A stretch of 64,000 bases of DNA from Peronospora farinosa (GCA_947646735.1 CANTFK010000851.1:1-64000); one strand, 5' to 3'. Shown: positions 21,541 through 33,009, counted from the stretch's first letter. Program-made: numbers and translations. Notes: generated by a model not told the origin, from the sequence alone.

Positions 21541-22233
21541 TATTACTATGAGTATCACTCAACGGAGTACGTGCCGTTCCACTAAGTGTCATTGAGCTCT
21601 GCTCGACACTATTATTGTTGACATCGGAGTTTATCAACTCAGACACTCCAATGTCCAGCACACTAACTGAATCAGTTAATGGCTCGCGCCAATAGCACTT
21701 TTGTTTTCTAGCGAAGGTGGGTTCATGACTCTCCAAAGCTTCGCTAGGAACATTGCGCGTTGCGCCTAAAGTTTTGGATCTCCAATCGATCCACGGCTCA
21801 TGGCGTTCCAGCCAGGCCATACCGAGAATGAGATCATATCTCGAGTCCAAATCTAGGACAAGACAGCGTTCAACGCTATTGAAATCTAAAAATTTCACAC
21901 CTAAGTTCAACGGAACTTTAGGAACGGTGACACGTACACCAGTCGCGAGACGTACGGTTATACTGTCACCCTCTTGCGCTTCCAGCGCCTCAGCATACAG
22001 CTGACTCCCCTCAAGGGAGCGACGTCGGACATAATTCCCTGACGCCCCTGAGTCAATTAAAATTGACCAGGGTTTCTCAAAACCCTTAACGGTTGCCGAC
22101 ACAACCAACAAGCCTGGCTTGTAATTTTGTTCTATGGGAGCATCCACAGAACCACCTGGGGCTAAGCCCTGTTTACCTTTACCTCCTAAAGATTCAACAG
22201 AACTTAGTTCTTTCCCAGTAGGGCGCCCCGCGC
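21512..22233 (-). CDS. pro: protease domain of B1
   Basis: A retropepsin-like domain with ILIDSGASGNYVRR (catalytic D-S-G) and, further on, the flap/ILG motif DLILGMAWLERHEPWIDWRS. It would cut the Gag-Pol precursor. The frame is open upstream from the gag stop region, has no ATG until 22147, and is -1 relative to gag, so it is probably made by recoding. It ends prematurely at 21512 because of a 5-base deletion in the first repeat unit; in B2 the same stretch reads on. Confidence 0.8.
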
Positions 22234-22241
22234 CTACTGGG
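22214..22241 (-). promoter_or_regulatory. hairpin over the gag stop of B1
   Basis: CCCAGTAGG pairs perfectly with CCTACTGGG across a GC-rich loop, and the gag stop TAG is inside the first arm. The same hairpin occurs in B2 (29519-29546) and B3 (49591-49618), and a related one in A1. No canonical slippery heptamer is in the gag frame here; the nearby GGGGAAAAT is out of phase. Confidence 0.5.
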
Positions 22242-23235
22242 AGTCGACATTTTCCCCTGCGGTGCTCGCCTTTTGGCTAGGAGCAGGGCTTCGGCTTTGC
22301 CGATTTGAACGTTGCTTTCGCAACGGACAGCTAGGGCGGAGATGCCTAGTGCTTCCGCACATGTAACATCTACGGATGCTACCTTGCTGCTCAGCAGCTT
22401 GAAGCTCAGCTTCTTCAGCATGGCTGAGATCCATGGGTTCCGCCCTATTAGAGGTATTTGATTGATACCAGGGCAGACCATATCGAGCAGATTTAAAATT
22501 GAATTCAGCGTTAAATGCTACGCTTACTGCCTCCTCAAAAGTTGAAGGCTGGACACGGAAAACTTCCGTCCTGGCGACCCCAGTGCGAAGTCCCTCCATA
22601 AAAATGGTTACTCGGACTTCCTCTGCCAGTGGGTCCTGCTGCATAGCAGCAATGAGAGTTCTCAACTCTTGGACATAGTCCGACAATTCTTTCTTACCCT
22701 GTCGGGTAGCTAGGAAGCGTGAGCGCACACGATAAGCCTGATTAGGCGGTGCAAACACACAAGTTAATTGCTTTTTAAGCATCTCCCATGTGGGAAATGC
22801 AGCATTTACAGAGACATCGCTCGTTAGAGCCCACTCTCTAGCTCTTCCACCGAGCTTAGAAATGGCCAAGCCAACTCGTTGCTTATCGGATGCAAGCATG
22901 GCGGCATCCATTGCCATTTCAACTTCTCGGATCCAGAGGAGAAGGTTCTCTCCCTCCTTCCCCTCGAAGGTCTTGACACTTAAAACAAGTGGACGAGCCT
23001 TTGGCTCTGCATCGGTCACAGGTACCGGAATGTACTGTATAGGCGCGGCTGACGCTGCCTGGTCATGGACCTGCCCGAGGAGCGTTGCCTCATAACGCAT
23101 AAAGGCCTCAAGACGAGCATTTAGAACCTCGGGGCCTTGGGCCAAAAGGGCCTCGATTTGATCAGGCCCGACGAACGCAGATAGTTTATCTAAGGCGAGT
23201 CGTTGTGCCTCAGAGAGGTGATTTTGATTCTCCAT
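22234..23235 (-). CDS. gag: Gag of element B1
   Basis: Intact frame of 333 residues from ATG at 23235 ([11 protein letters not shown]); an in-frame GTG lies two codons upstream. The retrotransposon-gag helical domain is visible around residues 80-230 ([46 protein letters not shown]). A CCHC zinc knuckle [14 protein letters not shown] lies near residue 295. The primer binding site and LTR 2 lie directly upstream. It is divergent from A1 Gag but has the same architecture. Confidence 0.92.
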   Translation of the reverse strand: MENQNHLSEAQRLALDKLSAFVGPDQIEALLAQGPEVLNARLEAFMRYEATLLGQVHDQAASAAPIQYIPVPVTDAEPKARPLVLSVKTFEGKEGENLLLWIREVEMAMDAAMLASDKQRVGLAISKLGGRAREWALTSDVSVNAAFPTWEMLKKQLTCVFAPPNQAYRVRSRFLATRQGKKELSDYVQELRTLIAAMQQDPLAEEVRVTIFMEGLRTGVARTEVFRVQPSTFEEAVSVAFNAEFNFKSARYGLPWYQSNTSNRAEPMDLSHAEEAELQAAEQQGSIRRCYMCGSTRHLRPSCPLRKQRSNRQSRSPAPSQKASTAGENVDSQ

Positions 23236-23295
23236 TCTCACAGAGGGTCAGTCTTTAAAGACTCAGGTGTAGGATTGACTACAAGTGCTACCAAG

Positions 23296-23937
23296 TGTAG
23301 CGGAGCTGCACAGCTCTTTAGCCAGAGGAAGACTTTCGGCTGGAAGCCTCTTAGTTCTAGAGAACTAAATAGAGTTAAGGCTAAAAGCCACTTAGTTCTA
23401 AGGAACTAATTAAACGACGTTAAAGTCACCCTGTTCTAAGGAACTAGGAGAGAGACTTTTAGTCAGTCAAGCAATAAGCTTAAGGTTCAGAGAACCAACG
23501 CACAGAGTGCAAGAACAAGCTAGAAGCTTAGGGGTTCAGAGAACCAACGCACGAAGTGCACAAGAGAACAAGTCAGAACGACTTGTGGTCTTAAACTCAA
23601 AAGGAGAACTGATTTTATTTATGCTTTAAGATTTTATGAATAGTCCTACTCTAAGTACACTACACTAGATTAATTACTATAATAGTAATTATTATATGCA
23701 GACTTTGCTATTGGACGACGTATCGTCTAAACATCTGTGTATGATGTACTTAATGGAGCGTTATCGATTTATCGAATCCTAATCGGTAAGATACGGTATT
23801 ACCGAATACCGTATCTTAACGCTCATACTTAATACCTCTCTAACGAGAAGTATAATAATGCATTATATGCAATACAAAGGAGAGTTTAAGCGTAAACTCT
23901 CGGAAAGACGTTACAACCGTCGTGTAACCCCGTTACA
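23296..23937 (-). repeat. LTR 2, shared by B1 and B2
   Basis: 642 bases. On its left it faces the primer binding site and gag of B1, so it acts as the B1 5' LTR. On its right it faces the polypurine tract of B2, so it is also the B2 3' LTR. No target duplication flanks it. Confidence 0.9.
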
Positions 23938-24048
23938 CCCTCCCCCACCAGACTGACGTTCCCATAGAATGTCACTCGACATCTTTCCTCATAGAGGTAG
24001 TGCTTTAGCGAACTTTTAAAACCTCACGGTTTGTTCACGGCACACAAC

Positions 24049-25332
24049 ATGACGCCTCCCGGCAGTGAGTCACAGACTCTTAGGGACCTCATTGAGGACG
24101 ACCTTGACGAAGCGGTTGATTACGAAAGTGACACCGTCTTTGTGGGACCCGATGGGTCCCCTTTAGCCACCCTCACGGGTGAAGATGACACTCGTCATGC
24201 ACCGAATCCGTTCCCTGAACGTGGTGCAGCAGATGCGCTAACAGCGTTACGTGACCCGCCTGACGTATCATCAACGGTAACGGTTACCAATCCACTCGAC
24301 GAGCAGCAACAGCGGTCCATCGACCAAGAGGAAGGCGCCAAGCGCCGAACGAAGAACATGACGCGGCTGCAGGACCACCGACAGTACAGGTTCAAGCCAC
24401 CTACGGTGGAAGAACGCCTAAAGGAAGCATCTGGGCATTCCCTTTCTGGTTGGACCATTGGGCCTGAGGCCATTTCACCTGAGGATGTTGCCACACGCAC
24501 GGCACTTCGACAACGATATCTGGAGCCCCACATCACTACTCAAAGCCAATACTTGGCACGCCTTAATAGGCAAGTGCGCGGTGCGCCAGTTCCTCCGATG
24601 AAGGGTGTTCCCATCCTTCTGTTCGCGGGGGAAACCGAGGACGAAGAAGACACGGCTTTCAGCCGCTGGGCGCATTATGCGCGACGTTTAAGCAGCATGT
24701 GGGCCCTACGGGCAAGCGCCGATGTGGCAGATATCCGACTTGAGCGGAAGATGCGTTATGATTACGCTAAATTGAAGGCCCGGGGGAAATTGAAATCCCA
24801 ACGAACGCATTATGCGCCTGCTACCCAGCAGCCCAATGTTTCGGCTACCCCTGTAGCCGCGAGTTCACGACAGCCCGAGGCCGCTAACCCGCCTACCCTC
24901 ACCCTTACTGGTGAGAAGCGTCAGCGCCAACAGACAGACCCTGCGCACGACGCTCAAAAACGTCCACGGCGTACGGGCAATCCTGCCGAAGGGGAGTCTC
25001 AAATTCCCATGAATTCCATGATTCGGGATAACCCCGCCATTTCACCAGATACTGGTTTTGACCATGGCGGCGACGCTTCTGCAGTAGACGCTCCACATGG
25101 AACTGCAGGTTCCCCTGCGCATCGAGCAAAGGAGGAGGAGGTCGGTGTATCGGAACAAGCTCATGCCGAGCTTGTTCAGGAGGTGCGGACCCTTCGTGAG
25201 GAGAGGCAGACGATGAACTCCCGGCTTGCGTCCCTGGAAGAGAGTCGGACCCGAATGCAGGGTCAACTTGACTTGTTGGTGCAGATGCTCCGTCCCGCGA
25301 CAATGCCAATGGGCCCGGCGCGAGCGCCTTAG
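24049..25332 (+). CDS. antisense ORF of element B2
   Basis: 427 residues from ATG at 24049, the same length and architecture as the B1 copy at 16661-17944. The few differences noted are conservative and include V to I in the ADVADVRLE segment, A to T before QQPN, and E/A changes in the terminal coiled coil. No stop has arisen. It overlaps B2 pol by 428 bases tail to tail. Confidence 0.7.
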   Translation: MTPPGSESQTLRDLIEDDLDEAVDYESDTVFVGPDGSPLATLTGEDDTRHAPNPFPERGAADALTALRDPPDVSSTVTVTNPLDEQQQRSIDQEEGAKRRTKNMTRLQDHRQYRFKPPTVEERLKEASGHSLSGWTIGPEAISPEDVATRTALRQRYLEPHITTQSQYLARLNRQVRGAPVPPMKGVPILLFAGETEDEEDTAFSRWAHYARRLSSMWALRASADVADIRLERKMRYDYAKLKARGKLKSQRTHYAPATQQPNVSATPVAASSRQPEAANPPTLTLTGEKRQRQQTDPAHDAQKRPRRTGNPAEGESQIPMNSMIRDNPAISPDTGFDHGGDASAVDAPHGTAGSPAHRAKEEEVGVSEQAHAELVQEVRTLREERQTMNSRLASLEESRTRMQGQLDLLVQMLRPATMPMGPARAP

Positions 25333-28090
25333 CGTCTATTTGGGACGGATCCCGATAAGGTTTCAGCATGGCGACATAGAACACAGGATGTGTACGCAAT
25401 TTGCGCGGCAAGTTAAGCGTATACGCTGTGCCTTTCTTGGCAATGACCTTAAAGGGTCCGATAAAGCGCGGACGCAACTTCGTCTTAAAGACAGCGGATA
25501 CTACATTGGTAGGTAGGTTTTTAGCATTAAGTAATACTTGGTCTCCGACCTCATAATCATTAATACAACCTCTGCCTTTCGCATCTGCATATTCCTTTTG
25601 TTTATCTTGACTATCAGCCATTGCATCTTGCACATGTCGTAAGACATTTAGTCGCGTTGCGAGAAACGCATTTACCTGTTTCTTAACAGTATTAGGGCTG
25701 ACATCAGCAAGCCGATCGGCAACCTCTCCCCCACCAAGCCCTGAACCACTCGGTGGTAGCGTTAACGGAACGCGTGGGTGTGTGAGACCATTGACATAGA
25801 ACGGAGTGTAGCCGGTAGAGGCGTGCACGGAGTTATTGAGTGCAAACTCAACTACAGGGAGCATAGAGCTCCAACGCTTAGGCGTTTCAGCACAAACGCT
25901 GCGTAGGATATCTTCAACAACGCGATTTACGCGTTCGGTTTGACCATCGGTCTGCGGATGATCCGCTGTGGACATGTCCAAACGGGTGCCCAGCACCTGG
26001 AAGACGGACTTCCAAAATTTACTCGTAAAACGAGGATCACGATCAGAAACAATTGCCACTGGCAAGCCATGTTGGCGAAACACCCGATCGATAAACAGCT
26101 CCGCTGTACCCACACCATCGATCGAATCTGGCACAGCCGCTAAGTGAGCCATCTTGCTCAAACGGTCAACAAAGACCACAATACCTGTATTGCCATGCGA
26201 ATCTTTCGGTAGGCCAAATACAAAGTCCATACTAATGGACTCCCAGCACCCAGTGGGAATAGGCAAACTAGCCAGCGGCGCTGCCGAATGGGGCGAGGGT
26301 TTCACCCGTTGACACGTTTCACACGTACGCACATATGTGCTCACCCATTTGTATAATTTGGGCCACCAATAACTTTGGCATACTGCCCCATAGGTCTTTT
26401 CACGACCCAAATGACCACCGATGGCGGTGTCATGTACCTCATAGAGGATACGATGCTTCAGGTCCTCGTCATGAGGAACTACAATACGCGGAGGATCCGC
26501 TACATCTGTACGATAGTACAACAGCCCCTCATCGATAGAATATCGATGGAGGCTCGCACGCAATCGTGCCGACAATTTAATGTCCGAGTCTTTAAACTCC
26601 TCACTGCCAAGAGCATGTAGCAACGCTATACAGTGATCATCTTTAGCATACGCCGTACGAATGAGATCGGTGATAGAAGACGACAACGTCGTCACATGAG
26701 CAAGCTCATAATCAGGTCTGCGTGACAACGCATCAGCCAAAGCATTTTGCTTGCCCGGCTTATATTTCACCTCGAAGTTATATTCGGCAAAGAATGACAG
26801 CCATCTGGCCATTCTCTGCGAGAGATGCGGCGACTGAGTCGCAGTGCGTAACGACGCATGATCGGTATAGATCACAAAAGGCTTTGAGCCCAGCAGATGA
26901 ACTCTGAATTTGACCAGGGCATACTTCATCGCAAGTAGCTCTTTGTCGTGAACTGGATAGTTCTTTTCTGCAGCTTTCAGCTGGCGAGATTCAAAAGCGA
27001 TTACACGCTCACGGCCTTCATCATCTGATTGTAACAGAGCACTGCCAATGGCAAAATCCGATGCGTCACAGACGACGCTAAACGGTCGGTCAGGGTCTGG
27101 CAAAGCCAAAATAGGAGCATGTAGAAGGCTTGCCTTCACTGCTTGAAAAGCATTTTCGTGTTCGGCATGCCAACACCATTCCACATCCTTTTTAAGGAGA
27201 TTGGATAACGGCCGAGCCATATCAGCGTAATTTTCGCTATACTTGTGTAAGTAATTGGCAAGGCCAAGCCATTTACGCAAGTCCTTCTGAGATTGTGGAA
27301 CAGGCCAATCGACTATGGCTTTGACTTTGGCGGGATCCGCTCGTAGGCCCCGCTTCCCAATGAAGCACCCTAGAAAGGGAATCTCTTCGGCCCCGAAGAT
27401 GCACTTAGATGCATTAGCATATAATTTATTAGTGCGCATGCACTCGAGCACTGCTCGTAAATGAACAATATGGTTCTCAATATCTGACCGCCCATGTTCA
27501 GCTCGGCTATGGACAAAAATGTCATCAAAATACGTCTGTGCATAACTTCGATGGGGTCGAAACAATTGCGTCACCAACCGGTTAAACGTAGCCGGAGCAT
27601 TAGATAGCCCTTGGGGCATCACTAACCACTCCCAGAGCATACCGCTCGGAGTACTAACAGCAGTAAGCGGAATATCACTAGCTCGCATGAGCAATTGGTA
27701 ATAACCATCGACTAAGTCGAGCGCACTGTACATGGTACAACCGACCATATTGTTCTGAAGAACATCCTTTCTAGGTATCGGTGTCTGTGCAGGTATAGTG
27801 GCCGCATTGAGCTTATTATAAGCATGAACGATACGCCATTTACCATTTGGTTTCTTAACACAGAAAGTGGGTGTCGAGTGCGGGGATTTACTCTCACGCA
27901 CCATGCCCGCCGCGTGCTTTGCACGAAAGAACTCGTCAATGACGTCACACTGTTCTTTGGGTAAAGGCCACTGCCGTGTTACACAGTATTTGGTTCCGGG
28001 AACCAAGTCAATTTCATGACGTACGCCCCTATCAGGTGGTAGAACCGACGGTGGATCGTGACACACCACGTCCTGGAATTCCTTTACCAA
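24905..28090 (-). CDS. pol: Pol of element B2, N-terminally cut by frameshift
   Basis: Open for 1061 codons from an ATG at 28090, with the same RT (YFDDIFVHS), RNase H, integrase and chromodomain motifs as B1. Upstream, an extra C near 28110 (GGGTTCTTTCAG against GGGTCCTTTAG in B1) shifts the frame, so the natural N-terminus is on the frame ending at 28032. The enzyme domains themselves are uninterrupted. Confidence 0.88.
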   Translation of the reverse strand: MVKEFQDVVCHDPPSVLPPDRGVRHEIDLVPGTKYCVTRQWPLPKEQCDVIDEFFRAKHAAGMVRESKSPHSTPTFCVKKPNGKWRIVHAYNKLNAATIPAQTPIPRKDVLQNNMVGCTMYSALDLVDGYYQLLMRASDIPLTAVSTPSGMLWEWLVMPQGLSNAPATFNRLVTQLFRPHRSYAQTYFDDIFVHSRAEHGRSDIENHIVHLRAVLECMRTNKLYANASKCIFGAEEIPFLGCFIGKRGLRADPAKVKAIVDWPVPQSQKDLRKWLGLANYLHKYSENYADMARPLSNLLKKDVEWCWHAEHENAFQAVKASLLHAPILALPDPDRPFSVVCDASDFAIGSALLQSDDEGRERVIAFESRQLKAAEKNYPVHDKELLAMKYALVKFRVHLLGSKPFVIYTDHASLRTATQSPHLSQRMARWLSFFAEYNFEVKYKPGKQNALADALSRRPDYELAHVTTLSSSITDLIRTAYAKDDHCIALLHALGSEEFKDSDIKLSARLRASLHRYSIDEGLLYYRTDVADPPRIVVPHDEDLKHRILYEVHDTAIGGHLGREKTYGAVCQSYWWPKLYKWVSTYVRTCETCQRVKPSPHSAAPLASLPIPTGCWESISMDFVFGLPKDSHGNTGIVVFVDRLSKMAHLAAVPDSIDGVGTAELFIDRVFRQHGLPVAIVSDRDPRFTSKFWKSVFQVLGTRLDMSTADHPQTDGQTERVNRVVEDILRSVCAETPKRWSSMLPVVEFALNNSVHASTGYTPFYVNGLTHPRVPLTLPPSGSGLGGGEVADRLADVSPNTVKKQVNAFLATRLNVLRHVQDAMADSQDKQKEYADAKGRGCINDYEVGDQVLLNAKNLPTNVVSAVFKTKLRPRFIGPFKVIAKKGTAYTLNLPRKLRTHPVFYVAMLKPYRDPSQIDAKALAPGPLALSRDGASAPTSQVDPAFGSDSLPGTQAGSSSSASPHEGSAPPEQARHELVPIHRPPPPLLDAQGNLQFHVERLLQKRRRHGQNQYLVKWRGYPESWNSWEFETPLRQDCPYAVDVFERRAQGLSVGADASHQ

Positions 28091-29538
28091 AGGATAGTAG
28101 GGATCTGAAGGGTTCTTTCAGAATAGATGCCCCACTACGTGCACTTAGTGCCGCTTTGGTATCTTCAAGGACTGTCTCATCGACAAGCGAGGATGAGTTC
28201 AGCTCGAGGTTAGGTCGAATGACCACCATATCGGACAGAGCACCTGCCTTCAAGGCCTGATGAAATTCATCCACAGACATTTCGCCTAGCTCTAAAAGAG
28301 CATTTAATGATGGGAGGGCCTCAAGGTCAACCTCACCATCTACATCACCTGTCACTCCGTTGACCAGGGTGTACAACTGGTCATTGACATTACTATGCGA
28401 TAAAACAGACGCTTTGCGTCTCGCAGCCGCCATCTGGCGACGCTGCCGTCTCCTTGACGAGACCGTACTCTTCAAAGTACTTGGGATGTTATCATCCCCA
28501 AGGTCAACAGACCCCTTGTCGTTTACCTGCCCTATGTAAGGGCCGATGTCATTACCGACACCCAATGGGTCACTAGTACCAGTGACTTCACTAACAAGGT
28601 CATTGACCTTCACTTGCTCTATACGAGAGCCGATGTCATTATCGACATCCAGTGAATAGCATTTACAGCCAATATCACTAACAAGGTCATCGACCTTCAC
28701 TTGCTCTATACAGAGCCGATGTCATTACCGACATCCAGTGGGTCACTAGTACCAGTGACTTCACTAACAAGGTCATTGACCTTCACTCGCTCTATACGAG
28801 AGCCGATGTCATTACCGACATCCAGTGAATCGCATTTACAGCCAATATTACTATGAGTATCACTTAACGGAGTACGTGCCGTTCCACTAAGTGTCATTGA
28901 GCTCTGCTCGACACTATTATTGTTGACATCGGAGTTTATCAACTCAGACACTCCAATGTCCAGCACACTAACTGAATCAGTTAATGGCTCGCGCCAATAG
29001 CACTTTTGTTTTCTAGCGAAGGTGGGTTCATGACTCTCCAAAGCTTCGCTAGGAACATTGCGCGTTGCGCCTAAAGTTTTGGATCTCCAATCGATCCACG
29101 GCTCATGGCGTTCCAGCCAGGCCATACCGAGAATGAGATCATATCTCGAGTCCAAATCTAGGACAAGACAGCGTTCAACGCTATTGAAGTCTAAGAATTT
29201 CACACCTAAGTTCAACGGAACTTTAGGAACGGTGACACGTACACCAGTCGCGAGACGTACGGTTATACTGTCACCCTCTTGCGCTTCCAGCGCCTCAGCA
29301 TACAGCTGACTCCCCTCAAGGGAGCGACGTCGGACATAATTCCCTGACGCCCCTGAGTCAATTAAAATTGACCAGGGTTTCTCAAAACCCTTAACGGTTG
29401 CCGACACAACCAACAAGCCTGGCTTGTAATTTTGTTCTATGGGAGCATCCACAGAACCACCTGGGGCTAAGCCCTGTTTACCTTTACCTCCTAAAGATTC
29501 AACAGAACTTAGTTCTTTCCCAGTAGGGCGCCCCGCGC
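28032..29538 (-). pseudogene. pro: protease and linker of B2, frameshifted
   Basis: Protease with LIDSGASGNYV and LGMAWLERHEPWIDW reads from the gag stop region to about 28706. There a 2-base loss (TATACAGAGCC against TATACGAGAGCC) changes frame in the repeat linker, and the linker then runs from 28700 to 28032 in another frame. The 87-base repeat has fewer units than in B1 and includes a variant with CTSDPL in place of CKCDSL. Two frameshifts separate protease from reverse transcriptase. Confidence 0.8.
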
Positions 29539-30540
29539 CTACTGGGAGTCGACATTTTCCCCTGCGGTGCTCGCCTTTTGGCTAGGAGCAGGGCTTTGGC
29601 TTTGCCGATTTGAACGTTGCTTTCGCAACGGACAGCTAGGGCGGAGATGCCTAGTGCTTCCGCACATGTAACATCTACGGATGCTACCTTGCTGCTCAGC
29701 AGCTTGAAGCTCAGCTTCTTCAGCATGGCTGAGGTCCATGGGTTCCGCCCTATTAGAGGTATTTGATTGATACCAGGGCAGACCATATCGAGCAGATTTA
29801 AAATTGAATTCAGCGTTAAATGCTACGCTTACTGCCTCCTCAAAAGTTGAAGGCTGGACACGGAAAACTTCCGTCCTGGCGACCCCAGTGCGAAGTCCCT
29901 CCATAAAAATGGTTACTCGGACTTCCTCTGCCAGTGGGTCCTGCTGCATAGCAGCAATGAGAGTTCTCAACTCTTGGACATAGTCCGACAATTCTTTCTT
30001 ACCCTGTCGGGTAGCTAGGAAGCGTGAGCGCACACGATAAGCCTGATTAGGCGGTGCAAACACACAAGTTAATTGCTTTTTAAGCATCTCCCATGTGGGA
30101 AATGCAGCATTTACAGAGACACCGCTCGTTAGAGCCCACTCTCTAGCTCTTCCACCGAGCTTAGAAATGGCCAAGCCAACTCGTTGCTTATCGGATGCAA
30201 GCATGGCGGCATCCATTGCCATTTCAACTTCTCGGATCCAGAGGAGAAGGTTCTCTCCCTCCTTCCCCTCGAAGGTCTTTACATTTAAAACAAGTGGACG
30301 AGCCTTTGGCTCTGCATCGGTCACAGGTACCGGAATGTACTGTATAGGCGCGGCTGACGCTGCCTGGTCATGGACCTGCCCGAGGAGCGTTGCCTCATAA
30401 CGCATAAAGGCCTCAAGACGAGCATTTAGAACCTCGGGGCCTTGGGCCAAAAGGGCCTCGATTTGATCAGGCCCGACGAACGCAGATAGTTTATCTAAGG
30501 CGAGTCGTTGTGCCTCAGAGAGGTGATTTTGATTCTCCAT
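29539..30540 (-). CDS. gag: Gag of element B2
   Basis: Intact, 333 residues from ATG at 30540, with zinc knuckle [14 protein letters not shown]. It differs from B1 Gag at only a few positions (for example N for S near residue 90 and G for D in the TSGVSVN segment). The gag stop is again within the CCCAGTAGG/CCTACTGGG hairpin (29519-29546). Confidence 0.92.
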   Translation of the reverse strand: MENQNHLSEAQRLALDKLSAFVGPDQIEALLAQGPEVLNARLEAFMRYEATLLGQVHDQAASAAPIQYIPVPVTDAEPKARPLVLNVKTFEGKEGENLLLWIREVEMAMDAAMLASDKQRVGLAISKLGGRAREWALTSGVSVNAAFPTWEMLKKQLTCVFAPPNQAYRVRSRFLATRQGKKELSDYVQELRTLIAAMQQDPLAEEVRVTIFMEGLRTGVARTEVFRVQPSTFEEAVSVAFNAEFNFKSARYGLPWYQSNTSNRAEPMDLSHAEEAELQAAEQQGSIRRCYMCGSTRHLRPSCPLRKQRSNRQSQSPAPSQKASTAGENVDSQ

Positions 30541-30600
30541 TCTCACAGAGGGTCAGTCCTTAAGGACTCAGGTGTAGGATTGACTACAAGTGCTACCAAG

Positions 30601-31287
30601 TGTAGCGGAGCTGCACAGCTCTTTAGCCAGAGGAAGACTTTCGGCTGGAAGCCTCTTAGTTCTAGAGAACTAAATAGAGTGAAGGCTAAAAGCCACTTAG
30701 TTCTGAGGAACTAATTAAACGACGTTAAAGTCACCCTGTTCTAAGGAACTAGGAAAGAGACTTTTAATCAATCAAGCAATATGCTTAAGGTTCAGAGAAC
30801 CAACGCACAGAGTGCAAGAACAAGCTAGAAGCTTAGGGGTTCAGAGAACCAACGCACGAAGTGCACAAGAGAACAAGTCAGAACGACTTGTGATCTTAAA
30901 CTCAAAAGGAGAACTGATTTTATTTATGCTTTAAGATATTATGAATAGTCCTACTTTAAGTACACTACACTAGATTAATTACTATAATAGTAGTTATTAT
31001 ATGCAGACTTTGCTATTGAACGACGTATCGTCTTAACATCTGTGTATGATGTACTTAATGGAGCGTTAGTGATTTATCGAATCCTAATCGGTAAGATACG
31101 GTATTACCGAATACCGTATCTTAACGCTCATACTTAATACCTCTCTAAAGAGAAGTATAATAATGCATTATATGCAATACAAAGGAGAGTTTAAGCGTAA
31201 ACTCTCGGAAAGACGTTACAACCGTCGTGTAACCCCGTTACATAAACTCTCGGAAAGACGCTACAACCGTCGTGTAACCCCGTTACA
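30601..31287 (-). repeat. LTR 3 plus 45-base extra LTR end
   Basis: LTR 3 is 30601-31242 and acts as the 5' LTR of B2. Bases 31243-31287 repeat only the last 45 bases of an LTR and then abut the TGCAT target duplicate. The short copy has GACGCTACAACC, as in LTR 1, while LTR 2 and LTR 3 have GACGTTACAACC. Confidence 0.88.
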
Positions 31288-32019
31288 TGCATCGTTCCAT
31301 ATCCTACATTATTTCCATATAAAACTTGCACATTTTTATCATTGTTATTTTCAATTAGTAATTTATATGAGGTTAAGCAATAAATTTCGTCGGACATCCA
31401 TCGATAGAATGAGGTATCATGACCGAATTTGTATAGCAAAATTTATATAATAACTCCGTACATCATGCTATATGACTAAATGGAAAATGCATGGAACGAC
31501 GGGTACAAATTGACTTTCATACTCATCACTTTACCTTATCCGACCCGATATTTTATGTAAAATGATGCCTACATATACTACTGCGCACCGTCGGAATGAC
31601 GGGTGAACACCCTAAATTTCGAAACGACAGGCATACATTGACCTTCATACACATTTTCTTTGAAATAATCAATTACCGAAGTCAATATACGATCAGCGTC
31701 AAATTTGTGGACCTATCGGTCGAAACGACGGGTACACCCCTACATATGTATTAATAATAGCATAAAACCATGTCCGTCAGAACAACGGGTACACACTCTA
31801 GTTAAAAATATGATGTTACAACGGTCGTAAAACCCCGTTACAAACACTGTATAGAGTAGATGACGCCACTGACAGATGCTGGATAAAGAAAAACTTTCTA
31901 GACTGCTTCTTCCAAGCATTAAATGGTTGGTCACGAATATTTGTCGAGTGTGAATACGAGAAAAAAATATAGAGACTGGTACTCGATGAAGTGTAAGTTT
32001 TTTTGGCTTGGTAGGTCAT
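31288..32019. other. old repeat region left of effector cluster
   Basis: AT-rich sequence without a gene. It holds five spaced copies of a GTCGGAACGACGGGTACACC-like motif (near 31491, 31588, 31618, 31712 and 31775), most able to form CCGTC/GACGG hairpins. At 31813-31842 it has a fragment matching the end of a family B LTR (TTACAACGGTCG then CCCCGTTACA). It may be a decayed LTR of another family in which the B array landed. Confidence 0.4.
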
Positions 32020-32058
32020 CGATTTTCCTCACTTAAACATTTGCGCAACAGTGCAAGG

Positions 32059-33009
32059 ATGGCTTCTAAGGTGAAAGTAGCCATTGTACTTTTTCTTGTG
32101 ATGCTAGTACCGACTTCAAGAGCAACGTCGGATGACGAAGTGATGCTCTATTTCCCGGCAGTTAATACGCCGAATGCGGCTCCTGGCTGGTCGAGCCGAT
32201 ACCTGAGGTCAACCGAATCCTTGACAACGACCAATGAGGGCAACGGCGAAGAGAGGGCAGCCATACCGGAGTCTTTTGCCAAATTGAAAGGGTATTTCGA
32301 TCCCGTAACGGTGGCCAAAGAAGGCGAAACCATGCCGTTGTTGAAAGAAAGCGACGCGCTTAACGAAGGAAGCAAGAAGATGAACGTGCCAATGGAAAAA
32401 CTCAAGAATGCTTATAAAGTCTATAAGAAGTGGTGGGCTACCGCCATGAATTCTATCTTGCGCAAAGATGACGAAGTCAAGCGTCTAGTCCAGAATGTAA
32501 ATAACGATGACATTAAGTCAATTATAAAAATTCTGGAAACGAAACACTTTCAGCGGTGGTACAATATGCAGAGATCTGCGGAAGATATTCACGACCTTTT
32601 GGGGCTCCCTAAAGGCCCTGCCCTCTTAGAGAGCCCACTTGTGTGGGTCTGGCTGGATTACACGATCTGGGTCGGCAGAAATAAAACCCCCGAGAAAACA
32701 ATTGAATTGCTGGAGAAAATGTTTGGCAGCAATGTTGTGGTTGCGAAGATGTTTCAGGATGTTACAGGGGTTTCAACTTTCGAGATGAAGAATCATGCGG
32801 CGATGTTGAGTGATCAGTTCTTGAATTATTGGCTTAAACCTGAACACGATTTGGCACAACTCCGGACGAAACTGACACACGCAGGTTTCACTGAAGAAAG
32901 GATAGCGTATTATGAGAAGATTTACAATCAGTACCACCCGGCACCTAAAGCATCTGAAGGCCCTAAAGCACCTGAAGAAGCTAAAGTACCTGGGCCTGGA
33001 CGAGTATGA
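32059..33009 (+). CDS. RXLR-EER effector 1 with WY-type core
   Basis: 316 residues from ATG at 32059. A hydrophobic signal peptide (residues 1-22, MASKVKVAIVLFLVMLVPTS) is followed by RYLR at 47-50 and GEER ending at 66, the oomycete host-targeting RXLR-dEER arrangement. The C-terminal part has the helical WY pattern: W167 in FQRWYN, then AEDIHDLLGL and Y201 in WVWLDYTIW. A second helical repeat follows. The last 25 residues are rich in K-A-P-E and end PGPGRV. The protein is presumably secreted and acts inside plant cells; the target is unknown. It is one of three tandem paralogues. A longer reading from a TTG at 32008 would lose the signal peptide and is rejected. Confidence 0.88.
   Translation: MASKVKVAIVLFLVMLVPTSRATSDDEVMLYFPAVNTPNAAPGWSSRYLRSTESLTTTNEGNGEERAAIPESFAKLKGYFDPVTVAKEGETMPLLKESDALNEGSKKMNVPMEKLKNAYKVYKKWWATAMNSILRKDDEVKRLVQNVNNDDIKSIIKILETKHFQRWYNMQRSAEDIHDLLGLPKGPALLESPLVWVWLDYTIWVGRNKTPEKTIELLEKMFGSNVVVAKMFQDVTGVSTFEMKNHAAMLSDQFLNYWLKPEHDLAQLRTKLTHAGFTEERIAYYEKIYNQYHPAPKASEGPKAPEEAKVPGPGRV

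Larger units (their letters stand above)
15907..31287 (-). mobile_element. tandem array of two family B gypsy elements
   Basis: Three LTRs (15907-16549, 23296-23937, 30601-31242) separate two complete internal regions of the same polarity. The outer flanks carry TGCAT (15902-15906 and 31288-31292). The inner LTR serves both elements and has no target duplication. An extra 45 bases of LTR end (31243-31287) lie at the right margin. The internal regions B1 and B2 are nearly identical, differing by scattered substitutions and by repeat copy number in the protease-RT linker. Confidence 0.9.

Noticed and set aside
16661..25332. Antisense ORF as a captured host gene
   Set aside because: No introns, no recognised host domain, and homologues occur at the same element position in several families; an element-borne gene is simpler.
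32008..32058. Longer N-terminus for effector 1
   Set aside because: It would start at TTG and put 17 residues before the signal peptide; paralogues begin at the equivalent ATG.
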